A stretch of DNA of 64,000 nucleotides. Source: an uncultured Helicobacteraceae bacterium (lineage in GTDB: Bacteria > Campylobacterota > Campylobacteria > Campylobacterales > Helicobacteraceae). How positions within the stretch are numbered: the stretch's first letter is position 1; each line of letters starts with the position of its first letter. Of the stretch, positions 18,191 through 25,768 are shown piece by piece. The position numbers were made by a program, and so were the translations under genes. The stretch is taken from the NCBI GenBank assembly GCA_910578285.1, contig CAJTQL010000014.1, forward strand, positions 1-64,000, written 5' to 3'. The notes beneath the pieces are model-generated. The model was not told where the DNA came from. It saw nothing but the letters and a program-made list of their open reading frames with translations, and searched no databases.

Positions 18191-18616
18191 TTATTCAACA
18201 ATCTCAACGCCCATACTGCGGGCGCTACCTTCAACAATCTTGATGGCACCATCTATGTCTTTTGCGTTCAAATCTTCCGATTTGGTTTTTGCAATCTCTA
18301 ACACTTGCGCCTTTGTGAGTTTTGCAACTTTGTTTTTCAAAGGATTGTCTGAACCCTTCTGAATCCCTGCCGCTTTTTTGATTAAATCTGTTACAGGGGG
18401 TTTTTTGGTAATAAAAGTAAAGCTCTTATCTTGATAAACGGTAATAATCACGGGAATATTGAAACTGCCCATGTCTTTTGTTTTTTCATTGAAAGCCTTA
18501 CAAAACTCCATGATATTGACCCCTCTTTGTCCCAAAGCCGGTCCCACAGGAGGCGATGGATTTGCCTTACCTGCCGGAATCTGAAGCTTAAGCTCCCCAA
18601 CGATTTTTTTTGCCAT
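18191..18616 (-). CDS. rplK: 50S ribosomal protein L11
   Basis: This 141-residue protein of the GTPase-associated centre binds the 23S rRNA thiostrepton loop. The N-terminal domain has PAGKANPSPPVGPALGQRGVNIMEFCKAFN; the proline pair and the GPALGQ motif are conserved. The C-terminal RNA-binding domain ends SARSMGVEIVE. The ribosome site AAGGAAA lies 7 bases before the ATG. It sits 22 bases after nusG. Confidence 0.98.
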   Translation of the reverse strand: MAKKIVGELKLQIPAGKANPSPPVGPALGQRGVNIMEFCKAFNEKTKDMGSFNIPVIITVYQDKSFTFITKKPPVTDLIKKAAGIQKGSDNPLKNKVAKLTKAQVLEIAKTKSEDLNAKDIDGAIKIVEGSARSMGVEIVE

Positions 18617-18638
18617 TTGGTTTCCTTAATGTTTTAGA

Positions 18639-19169
18639 TTAGACGATTTTTTCCACTTGAGAATAAAGAATCTCAATAGGAGTGCTTCTCCCAAAAATAG
18701 AAACATTGAGTTTCAATTTGCGATGTTCCATGTCATATTCTTCCACAGTGCCTGTGAAATTCACAAAAGGTCCTTCCGTGATTCGAACGACTTCACCATT
18801 TTCAAAAAAGATCTTTGGACGTGGGGCAGCACGATTGGTGATTTTTTCAAGAATCGTGTTAATGTCTGATTCGCTCAATGGTGTGGGTTTTTTAGCCTCT
18901 CCAATGAAACGTCCTACACGTGGCAGGGATTGAATCAAGTGCCATGTTTTTGTGTCCAAATCGACTTTAATGAAGACATAACCGGGATATACGCTACGTT
19001 CCGAGATTCTTTTTTTGTTGTTTTTGATTTCGATAATGTCCTCTGTAGGGACAACAATCTGTTCTACACGATCTTGTATCTTATACTCGCGCACAAGATT
19101 CTCGATGGCGTCCTTGACAGAACGTTCGCTCCCATAATAGGTTTGAATCGCATACCACGCAAAAGACAT
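18639..19169 (-). CDS. nusG: Transcription termination/antitermination factor NusG
   Basis: This 176-residue factor has an NGN domain starting SFAWYAIQTYYGSE and a KOW domain near the C-terminus (GPFVNFTGTVEEYD). It binds RNA polymerase, suppresses pausing and links it to Rho or to ribosomal S10. The start chosen is the ATG at 19169, with a strong ribosome site (AAGGGAG). A longer in-frame start 11 codons upstream would overlap secE and lacks family similarity. It lies directly after secE and before rplK. Confidence 0.96.
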   Translation of the reverse strand: MSFAWYAIQTYYGSERSVKDAIENLVREYKIQDRVEQIVVPTEDIIEIKNNKKRISERSVYPGYVFIKVDLDTKTWHLIQSLPRVGRFIGEAKKPTPLSESDINTILEKITNRAAPRPKIFFENGEVVRITEGPFVNFTGTVEEYDMEHRKLKLNVSIFGRSTPIEILYSQVEKIV

Positions 19170-19179
19170 TCCCACTCCC

Positions 19180-19389
19180 TTACGCAATGATGGACATAAC
19201 AAACCACGACAATATCAAATCAACCAATGCCAAAAAGAGCGTTACGATTGTAACAACAATCACCACAGAAATAGCGGCTGCACGCACAGAACCCACGCCA
19301 GAATCATCGCCCGACCATGTTGGGAACAGAACCTTGTTTAACTCTTTTTTAGAATCTTGGTAATAGCTTATTAGTTTTTTCATCGTCAT
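19180..19389 (-). CDS. secE: Preprotein translocase subunit SecE
   Basis: This 69-residue minimal SecE has an amphipathic N-terminal helix (SYYQDSKKELNKVLFP, the conserved EL.KV.WP region) followed by one transmembrane helix around residues 37-63. With SecY and SecG it forms the inner-membrane protein-conducting channel. Two starts are possible, ATG at 19389 or 19383, and they differ by two residues. Neither has a strong ribosome site. It lies between tRNA-Trp and nusG as in many bacteria. Confidence 0.93.
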   Translation of the reverse strand: MTMKKLISYYQDSKKELNKVLFPTWSGDDSGVGSVRAAAISVVIVVTIVTLFLALVDLILSWFVMSIIA

Positions 19390-19406
19390 TCACTTTACTA
19401 TCTCTT

Positions 19407-19482
19407 TGGCAGGCCAGGAGGGACTCGAACCCCCAACCATCGGTTTTGGAGACCGGCGCTCTACCATTAGAGCTACTGACCT
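19407..19482 (-). tRNA. tRNA-Trp (anticodon CCA)
   Basis: A 76-base cloverleaf on the minus strand. The acceptor stem AGGTCAG pairs with CTGGCCT including one T-G pair. The anticodon loop is CTCCAAA with CCA, the T arm has GTTCGAGTC, and the 3' CCA is encoded. It lies in the 140-base gap between rpmG and secE and is presumably cut out of the long operon transcript. Confidence 0.97.
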
Positions 19483-19531
19483 ACATCTGTACTCTAAGAT
19501 TTCTCCTAGAGTACATTGGCTTTTGCTCTGT

Positions 19532-19690
19532 CTAACTTTTGAGCTTGACTTCTTTATGAAGTGTATGCTTTTTGAGACGCGGGCAAAACTTCTTGAGCTC
19601 CAATTTTTCTGTTTGCGTTTTTGCGTTCTTTGTTGTCGTGTAGTTAATATCACCACTCTCTGAACATTTGAGTCCAATCTTGACTTTCAT
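19532..19690 (-). CDS. rpmG: 50S ribosomal protein L33
   Basis: This short gene (52 codons plus stop) encodes a protein starting MKVKIGLKCSESGDINYTTT, then KNAKTQTEKLELKKFCPRLKKHTLHKE, a clear L33. The full zinc-ribbon form has two CxxC pairs. Here only the first Cys of each pair remains (CSES and CPRL), so this is a zinc-free (C-minus) or decayed form. The ribosome site GAGGAA lies before the ATG, 12 bases after the tuf stop, matching the common tuf-rpmG-trnW-secE order. Confidence 0.95.
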   Translation of the reverse strand: MKVKIGLKCSESGDINYTTTKNAKTQTEKLELKKFCPRLKKHTLHKEVKLKS

Positions 19691-19702
19691 ATCGATTCCT
19701 CG

Positions 19703-20902
19703 TTATTTGAGAATGTTGGTTACAACACCTGCGCCCACGGTTTTGCCACCTTCGCGAATCGCGAATCGTGTTTCTTTTTCAAGCGCAATAGGGTTGATTA
19801 ATTCCACAGTGATTTTGACATTATCGCCGGGCATCACCATTTCTGTGCCTTCAGGAAGTGTGATTGCTCCTGTAACGTCTGTTGTGCGCACATAGAATTG
19901 TGGGCGATAGCCATTCAAGAAAGGTGTGTGGCGTCCACCTTCGTCTTTAGAGAGGATATAAACTTCCGCTTCAAATTTAGTGTGGGGTGTGATAGAACCA
20001 ACCTTACAAAGAACCATACCACGTTCAACATCTTCTTTCTTTGTTCCGCGCAACAAAACACCGACATTATCGCCTGCTTGCCCTTGGTCCATTTCTTTAC
20101 GGAACATTTCAACGCCTGTAACGGTGGTTTTTTGGGTATTGCGAATCCCGACAATCTCGACTTCATCGCCAACCTTAACAACACCTCTTTCGATTCTTCC
20201 TGTAACCACAGTTCCGCGCCCTGCGATTGAGAATACATCTTCCACAGGCATCAAGAAAGGTTTGTCGGTATCGCGCTCTGGTGTTGGGATATAATCATCG
20301 ACTGCTTTCATGAGCTCAAGAATCTTTTCGCTCCATTCGCCCAAATTGCCTGTTTTAGCTTCTTCGAGTGCTTTAAGCGCTGAACCTGCTACGATGGGTG
20401 TATCGTCTCCGGGAAAGTCATAGTTTGAAAGCAATTCGCGTACTTCCATTTCAACCAGTTCCAAAAGCTCAGCATCATCGACCATATCTTGTTTATTGAG
20501 AAATACGACAATATAGGGAACGCCAACTTGTCGCGACAAAAGGATATGCTCGCGCGTTTGTGGCATAGGACCATCAGCAGCAGAAACGACAAGAATCGCT
20601 CCGTCCATTTGTGCTGCACCTGTAATCATATTTTTGACATAGTCAGCATGCCCGGGACAATCCACATGAGCGTAATGTCGGTTTTCTGTCTCATATTCGA
20701 TATGAGAGGTTGCAATGGTAATCCCACGTTCTTTTTCTTCGGGTGCATTGTCGATGTTGTCATAATCTTTCAGCTCTGCCAAACCCTTTGTAGAAAGAAC
20801 AGCAGAAATTGCTGCACTCAAAGTTGTTTTACCATGGTCGACATGCCCAATGGTGCCAATATTTACGTGAGGCTTCGTCCTCTCGAACTTTTCCTTAGCC
20901 AT
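19703..20902 (-). CDS. tuf: Elongation factor Tu
   Basis: This 399-residue GTPase delivers aminoacyl-tRNA to the ribosome. G1 GHVDHGKT is at residues 19-26, with switch I RGITIATSHIEYET, G3 DCPGHADY and G4 NKQD. Domains 2 and 3 are complete, including the C-terminal REGGKTVGAGVV. The start at 20902 (AKEKFERTKPHVN) has the ribosome site TAGGAGA; longer in-frame starts run back towards the tRNA-Thr gene and are rejected. It is the only tuf in the window and is preceded by four tRNA genes, like E. coli tufB. Confidence 0.98.
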   Translation of the reverse strand: MAKEKFERTKPHVNIGTIGHVDHGKTTLSAAISAVLSTKGLAELKDYDNIDNAPEEKERGITIATSHIEYETENRHYAHVDCPGHADYVKNMITGAAQMDGAILVVSAADGPMPQTREHILLSRQVGVPYIVVFLNKQDMVDDAELLELVEMEVRELLSNYDFPGDDTPIVAGSALKALEEAKTGNLGEWSEKILELMKAVDDYIPTPERDTDKPFLMPVEDVFSIAGRGTVVTGRIERGVVKVGDEVEIVGIRNTQKTTVTGVEMFRKEMDQGQAGDNVGVLLRGTKKEDVERGMVLCKVGSITPHTKFEAEVYILSKDEGGRHTPFLNGYRPQFYVRTTDVTGAITLPEGTEMVMPGDNVKITVELINPIALEKETRFAIREGGKTVGAGVVTNILK

Positions 20903-21002
20903 AATCAGTCTCCTAAACTCAAATTTATCGTGAAGTCGTTGTGGTGTCGGCGAAACGCGCACCAAAAAACGCTAACAAACAAGCCTCGAATCGAGGCAAA
21001 AC

Positions 21003-21077
21003 TGGAGCCCATAGGCGGGATTGAACCGCCGACCTCTTCCTTACCAAGGAAGTGCTCTGCCACTGAGCTATATGGGC
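21003..21077 (-). tRNA. tRNA-Thr (anticodon GGT)
   Basis: A 75-base tRNA with acceptor stem GCCCATA/TATGGGC, anticodon stem CTTCC/GGAAG around loop TTGGTAA (GGT), T arm GTTCAATCC and encoded CCA. It is the last of four tRNAs upstream of tuf, 100 bases before the tuf start. Confidence 0.97.
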
Positions 21078-21153
21078 AACTCTACAAATGTAAAATGTAG
21101 ACAATAAATTGGGAGGGCGAAACTGACGCATTGCAGAAATCAGCTCCCAGAGA

Positions 21154-21230
21154 TGGAGCGGGAAACGGGGCTCGAACCCGCGACCCTCAGCTTGGAAGGC
21201 TGATGCTCTAGCCAACTGAGCTACTCCCGC
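21154..21230 (-). tRNA. tRNA-Gly (anticodon TCC)
   Basis: A 77-base tRNA with acceptor stem GCGGGAG paired to TTCCCGC, anticodon loop CTTCCAA (TCC), T arm GTTCGAGCC and encoded CCA. It is the third gene of the Thr-Tyr-Gly-Thr array. Confidence 0.97.
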
Positions 21231-21254
21231 ACATTGATGAATCTATAAGCCCTA

Positions 21255-21339
<85 letters not shown>

Positions 21340-21381
21340 TCTGCTTATAGCTTATTACTGGTCAAACACTGAAACAAAAAA

Positions 21382-21457
21382 TGGAGCTGGTCAAGGGACT
21401 CGAACCCCCGGCCTGCTGCTTACAAGGCAGCTGCTCTACCAACTGAGCTACACCAGC
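21382..21457 (-). tRNA. tRNA-Thr (anticodon TGT)
   Basis: A 76-base tRNA with acceptor stem GCTGGTG/TGACCAGC-type pairing, anticodon loop CTTGTAA (TGT), T arm GTTCGAGTC and encoded CCA. It is the first gene after the promoter at 21470-21499. With the GGT isoacceptor at the other end of the array it covers most Thr codons. Confidence 0.97.
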
Positions 21458-21469
21458 GAAAGAAATAGA

Positions 21470-21499
21470 ATTATACAACAAATGCAGAGCAAAAGTCAA
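21470..21499 (-). promoter_or_regulatory. Strong vegetative promoter for the tRNA-tuf operon
   Basis: On the minus strand, TTGACT (21499-21494) is followed after exactly 18 bases by TATAAT (21475-21470), close to the sigma70 consensus. Transcription should start about 6 bases before the first tRNA. A recognisable -35 box is unusual for Helicobacteraceae promoters, which fits a stable-RNA and EF-Tu operon needing very high output. It lies just after the HIT-protein stop codon. Confidence 0.8.
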
Positions 21500-21524
21500 G
21501 ACTTTTTGCTCATTTGTCTGAAAT

Positions 21525-21914
21525 TTATAGACTTTTTTTGTTGTCGTCTTCTTTGGGAGAATGTGAATGCGTTGCCCCATGCTCGCGAAAGTCGCCCCAC
21601 GAAAGTCGCCCGCCGCCGAGAATGTGAAAATGCAAATGCAGCACTTCTTGCCCCCCGTCTTGTCCAATGTTGCTGATGATTCGATAGCCATTTTGGTCGA
21701 GCCCAACCTTATGCGCAACTTCTTGGATAAAGCTTGTGAGCCCCGCCATCACCGAAGGTGGCACATCTTGAAAGCTTGTATAGCATTTTTTGGGGATTGC
21801 GAGAATGTGAATCGGTGCCTTGGGGCTGATGTCATGGAATGCGAGATAGGATTCATTTTCATGTACCTTATTGCATGGAATCTCGCCTGCAACGATTTTT
21901 TCAAAGATATTCAT
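21525..21914 (-). CDS. HIT-domain protein (HinT-like nucleotide hydrolase)
   Basis: This 129-residue histidine-triad protein has the active-site motif HLHFHILGG at about residues 93-101 (His-x-His-x-His) and the N-terminal NIFEKIVAGEIPCNKV typical of HinT. The family hydrolyses adenosine phosphoramidates and related nucleoside phosphoramidates in the cytoplasm. The C-terminal tail (HGATHSHSPKEDDNKKSL) extends past the usual end and is rich in His and charged residues. The gene starts 14 bases after the WD40 gene with the ribosome site AAAGGA, so it is the third gene of the receiver-WD40-HIT unit; a functional link is not established. Confidence 0.9.
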   Translation of the reverse strand: MNIFEKIVAGEIPCNKVHENESYLAFHDISPKAPIHILAIPKKCYTSFQDVPPSVMAGLTSFIQEVAHKVGLDQNGYRIISNIGQDGGQEVLHLHFHILGGGRLSWGDFREHGATHSHSPKEDDNKKSL

Positions 21915-21928
21915 GATTGTCCTTTATG

Positions 21929-24151
21929 TTATTCTTCGTGTTCTGCCAGCAATGCGTCAATATCAGCCATTGATGTGCTAGGGTCGCCGCCTCCAGCTGT
22001 GTTGAATCCGCTCTCGGCATCGCGAATGAGCACGGTGTAGGTGTAGGGCAGGGAGAGATAGCCTTTTGGGTCGCCTTTGTCGATGTCAGCGAGGCAGTCC
22101 ATAAGCCCATGCGATTCGCAAATTTTCGAGATTTCCTCATCAAGCCCGAATCGGTCGAGATAGACGCCCACAGATTTTTTCCAATTCACATCAGAATAGG
22201 CAGCCTTGTTTTGTGCGGCATTATCAAGCTCATAGAGATAGGAAATTTTGATAATCGAGGCGATTTTATCTTTCCAGTATTCGATTTCAAAGTAGGGATT
22301 GAGCAAATCAATCACTTTGTTGCTTTGTCCTTCACCCGCGAGGTTCATGGCTTCTTTTGCTAAATTTTTAAAGGTATTGTTGAGATCTGTATATTCAGGC
22401 ATCGCTTGCAGTCGTGGTTCTTGCAGCGCTAGGTCATAGGCTTTTTTGATGTCTTGCCCATCGATTGCGCCCAAAAAACTTTGTTGGTGTTCAATCAGAC
22501 GGAGGTTTTCTGCCCCAACATCTTTGAATGGAACGAGTGTCGAAAGAAATGTTGAAAGCTCGACAGCCTTTTCATATTTTTTGTTGCTAATGAGATGGTT
22601 GACTCGGTCGATAACTTGCGGAATCATATACATTGCTTTGTCGTAGCTATTGGTTTGTTTGAGCATAGGAAATTTCTCGGCAAGTTTGAAAAAATCGGCA
22701 AATTTGCGCTCTTTGAGCAACATATCCGCTTGATAAAAACGTTTGGATTCTTTGAGTAGCGAATAGGCGACATCTTTTTTGCTCTTGACATTCAAAAAGG
22801 GTTTGAGCAGCGCCTGTGCTTTGGGTAAGTTTGCGTTCATATCGATGATGAGCAGTTTTTTTGCCGCATTGAAAACTTGCAAGAAATATTCCTCAAGCAT
22901 ATCATAGAAAGGCAGTTTTTTAACTTCAGGCGTTTGCTCGGCGATTTTATATGCTGTAACGACGTCTTTGGATTCCCAAGCATCGCAGAATTTTGAGACG
23001 GCTTCGACTTGTTGCGCATATTGGCTAAACTCTGCTTTTTTGCGCTTGTCGTCCATAAAGGGATGCACCAAACTCACGGCTTCTTGGAATTTATTTGTTG
23101 CGAGCAGGTCAATTGCCTCTTTGAGTGTGATTTTCCATTGTTTTTCGATTGCTTTGGTATAAATAGGCAAGAGGCTTAGGAATATATTCTCATCTTTTGT
23201 GAGCTTGATAGCATCAAAGAGCTTGCCTTCGTCAATGAGTTCTTGAAAGGTATCGAGCGATTTTTTGAGATTGTAAAATTCAACATAGCCATCAATAAAG
23301 GCAACAATGAGTCGATCTATTCCAATTTCGAGTGCAGAAACGCCATTGTGTTCGAGCGGAAGCATGTGGAGAATCTCAAAATCTTCAAGCCGAACGATAT
23401 AGAGCAGATTCGATTTTGTGCCCAAAATAATAAATTGGTCATCAGGTGTTGTTCGGACACGTGTAAACCATTCTTTAGCGAGCTCTTTGATGATGATTTG
23501 TTTTGTTTCGAGATTATAGATTCCAGCTTTTCCATCACGACAAGCAAAAAAGAATTGATTGGCACCATTGATAAAAATACCATCTTCAACAACCGATTTG
23601 ACTTCGACAGTGTCTGTAATATGCCCCACTTCAAGGTCAAAAAATGTAATCACACCATCAAAGCTTGCCGATGCAATTTTTTCGTCTGTTTTGTCAAACA
23701 CAACAGCCGAGATATAATCTGGACATGGGGGTAGAGAGCTAGCAAGCTTGAGGCTTGGGAGCTGGAATATAAAAGTTTTGCCATCTTCGCCACCTGTGGC
23801 GATATATTGTCCATTTGGGGAAAATTGTGATGAACTAATGGTCGCTTTATGCCATTTAAGACTTGCAATTTTGATGACAGTTTTATTGTCGCGTAGAACG
23901 ACTCCTGTGGAGCTTTTGCTTGGAGAAATAAATAGATAACCTTGTGCTGAAGTCGAGAGTGAACGTGTGAATTTGTGTCGCCCTTTTATGTCTTTCAAGA
24001 GCTGTACGCTTTTGGTAAAAGATAAATCTTCAGTATCTAGCTCATAGAAATGGAAGAGATTATCCATCATAAAGATTTTATCTGTATCAGAAGCAATCGT
24101 GCAACTGACAATACTCCCCGTAACTCTCGTTCGATGCAAAAGTGGAATCAT
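21929..24151 (-). CDS. WD40 beta-propeller plus alpha-helical repeat protein with FliM-like C-terminal motif
   Basis: This is a 740-residue protein without signal peptide or membrane segment. Residues from about 1 to 310 form WD40-like blades (for example LKWHKATISSSQFSPNGQYIATGGEDGKTFIFQ and AVVFDKTDEKIASASFDGVITFFD). Residues from about 310 to 700 are helical repeats of the TPR/solenoid type with recurring 'kfqeAvsLv' and 'kkyekAveLs' units. After a Gly/Ser linker, the last residues read SMADIDALLAEHEE, which resembles the CheY-binding N-terminus of FliM (SQxEIDALL). The ATG overlaps the stop of the receiver gene (ATGA) and has the ribosome site TAGGAG. The exact function is unknown. Propeller plus solenoid suggests a scaffold; partnership with the coupled receiver is inferred. 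Confidence 0.75.
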   Translation of the reverse strand: MIPLLHRTRVTGSIVSCTIASDTDKIFMMDNLFHFYELDTEDLSFTKSVQLLKDIKGRHKFTRSLSTSAQGYLFISPSKSSTGVVLRDNKTVIKIASLKWHKATISSSQFSPNGQYIATGGEDGKTFIFQLPSLKLASSLPPCPDYISAVVFDKTDEKIASASFDGVITFFDLEVGHITDTVEVKSVVEDGIFINGANQFFFACRDGKAGIYNLETKQIIIKELAKEWFTRVRTTPDDQFIILGTKSNLLYIVRLEDFEILHMLPLEHNGVSALEIGIDRLIVAFIDGYVEFYNLKKSLDTFQELIDEGKLFDAIKLTKDENIFLSLLPIYTKAIEKQWKITLKEAIDLLATNKFQEAVSLVHPFMDDKRKKAEFSQYAQQVEAVSKFCDAWESKDVVTAYKIAEQTPEVKKLPFYDMLEEYFLQVFNAAKKLLIIDMNANLPKAQALLKPFLNVKSKKDVAYSLLKESKRFYQADMLLKERKFADFFKLAEKFPMLKQTNSYDKAMYMIPQVIDRVNHLISNKKYEKAVELSTFLSTLVPFKDVGAENLRLIEHQQSFLGAIDGQDIKKAYDLALQEPRLQAMPEYTDLNNTFKNLAKEAMNLAGEGQSNKVIDLLNPYFEIEYWKDKIASIIKISYLYELDNAAQNKAAYSDVNWKKSVGVYLDRFGLDEEISKICESHGLMDCLADIDKGDPKGYLSLPYTYTVLIRDAESGFNTAGGGDPSTSMADIDALLAEHEE

Positions 24152-24576
24152 ACGACAACTCCTAGATATTGTTTGAATAGTATCGCCCGTCTTGCTAATA
24201 TTTTTAACTGCTTGTCCAGAATCTCCATATTGATGGGCTTGAATAAGAATCTATCCACACCAATCTCGAGTGCTTTAAGCAGGCAGTCTGATTGGTCAAA
24301 GGCTGTAATCATCATGATTGGCATATCTTCATTTCTCTCGCGTATGCGCATGCAAAGCTCTAGCCCATTGAGCAAAGGAATGTTCATGTCAATAATCGCG
24401 ATATCCACATTCCCTTCCAAAAACACATCGAGTGCCTCTTGTCCGTCCTTTGCGCTCACGATGTCAGAAAAGCGCCGCTTTAAGATTCTCTGCATGACCA
24501 ATTGCGCTTGCTCATCGTCTTCAACATACAACAATCGTAAATCAAAGAGATTTTTCAATTGTGTAGCCTTTTGCAT
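24148..24576 (-). CDS. Stand-alone CheY-like receiver domain protein
   Basis: This 142-residue protein consists of one response-regulator receiver domain and no output domain. The acidic pocket is in LLYVEDDEQ (about residues 15-22), the phospho-Asp is in AIIDMNIPLLNG, the conserved Thr/Ser is in MMITAFD, and the Lys is in FLFKPIN. It should be phosphorylated by a histidine kinase encoded elsewhere and act by protein contact. Its stop overlaps the start of the WD40 protein (ATGA), strongly suggesting the two products work together. It is not the chemotaxis cheY by context, since no che genes are near. The start is ATG at 24576 with a modest AGG site. Confidence 0.88.
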   Translation of the reverse strand: MQKATQLKNLFDLRLLYVEDDEQAQLVMQRILKRRFSDIVSAKDGQEALDVFLEGNVDIAIIDMNIPLLNGLELCMRIRERNEDMPIMMITAFDQSDCLLKALEIGVDRFLFKPINMEILDKQLKILARRAILFKQYLGVVV

Positions 24577-24687
24577 GACCTAGTCCCTTCGTGCATTTTT
24601 GTGCTTTCAACAAAACATTATGAAACTTTCAATATATTACGCATTATAAACTAACTTAGACAATAAGAGGCTTAAAGAGAGGGGGAC

Positions 24688-25767
24688 ATGCAGAGATACC
24701 AAACCAAACAAATCCATGTTGGTTCTGTCGCCATTGGCGGAGATGCACCGATTTCTGTGCAATCAATGACTTTTACCAAAACAGCAAATATCGCCGCAAC
24801 CAAAGCACAAATCGATAGGCTTACGCTTGCAGGTTGTGATATTGTGCGCGTTGCCGTGAGCGATGAGGCGGACGCAAAAGCGCTGCAACAGCTTCGCGCA
24901 CAAATCACGATTCCGCTTGTCGCTGATATTCACTTTCGCTACAAGCTCGCACTTGCTGCCGCGCCTTTTGTTGATTGCATTCGTATCAATCCGGGCAATA
25001 TTGGCTCTAAAGATAAAATTAAAGCCGTTGTGGAGGCTTGCAAGGAGCATCAGATTCCAATCCGAATTGGAGTCAATGCCGGCAGTCTCGAAGCCCAATT
25101 TGAAAAAAAATATGGACCCACGCCTGAAGGAATGGTGCAATCGGCGCTTTATAATGTCAAGCTGCTCGAGGATTTTGGTTTCACAACACTCAAAGTCTCA
25201 CTCAAGGCGAGCGATGTACCACGAACAATCGCTGCATATCGGGCATTGCGCCCGCTTGTGCCCTATCCATTTCATCTGGGCGTTACGGAGGCTGGGACAT
25301 TGTTTGATTCGTCCATCAAGAGTTCTATGGCGCTTGGATTGCTGCTCATGGAAGGAATCGGCGATACAATGCGCGTTTCTATCACGGGTTCGCTTGAAGA
25401 AGAAGTGCAGGTGGCCAAGTCGATTCTCAAATTTTCAGGGCGGCAACAAGAAGGCATTTATTATGTTTCTTGCCCCACATGTGGGCGAATCGAGGCAGAC
25501 CTCATCGGTTCGCTTGAAAAGATTAAGCAGAATCTCACGCATATCAAAGCGCCATTGCATGTCTCGGTGATGGGTTGTGCCGTGAATGCGCTAGGTGAGG
25601 CAAAGAGCGCCGATATTGCGATTGCGTTTGGCAAAGGTAGCGGGCTGATTATCAAAAAAGGCGAAGTATTGTGTCGTTTGCGCGGCGAGGAGCTGATTGC
25701 CCGCTTTGTGCAAGAAGTTGAGCTTGCCGACAAAGAATATTTTGAAAATCTTGCAGCAGGAAAATAA
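24688..25767 (+). CDS. ispG: 4-hydroxy-3-methylbut-2-enyl diphosphate synthase (flavodoxin)
   Basis: This 359-residue enzyme catalyses the sixth step of the MEP isoprenoid pathway, converting methylerythritol cyclodiphosphate to HMBPP. The TIM-barrel starts VGSVAIGGDAPISVQSM. The 4Fe-4S ligands are Cys262, Cys265 (SCPTCGR) and Cys297 (MGCAVN), with the usual downstream Glu. It is the short bacterial form without the plant insert. The start has the ribosome site GAGGGGG. proA begins one base after the stop, so they are co-transcribed. The next enzyme, IspH, is also in this window at 53670. Confidence 0.97.
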   Translation: MQRYQTKQIHVGSVAIGGDAPISVQSMTFTKTANIAATKAQIDRLTLAGCDIVRVAVSDEADAKALQQLRAQITIPLVADIHFRYKLALAAAPFVDCIRINPGNIGSKDKIKAVVEACKEHQIPIRIGVNAGSLEAQFEKKYGPTPEGMVQSALYNVKLLEDFGFTTLKVSLKASDVPRTIAAYRALRPLVPYPFHLGVTEAGTLFDSSIKSSMALGLLLMEGIGDTMRVSITGSLEEEVQVAKSILKFSGRQQEGIYYVSCPTCGRIEADLIGSLEKIKQNLTHIKAPLHVSVMGCAVNALGEAKSADIAIAFGKGSGLIIKKGEVLCRLRGEELIARFVQEVELADKEYFENLAAGK

Positions 25768-25768
25768 G

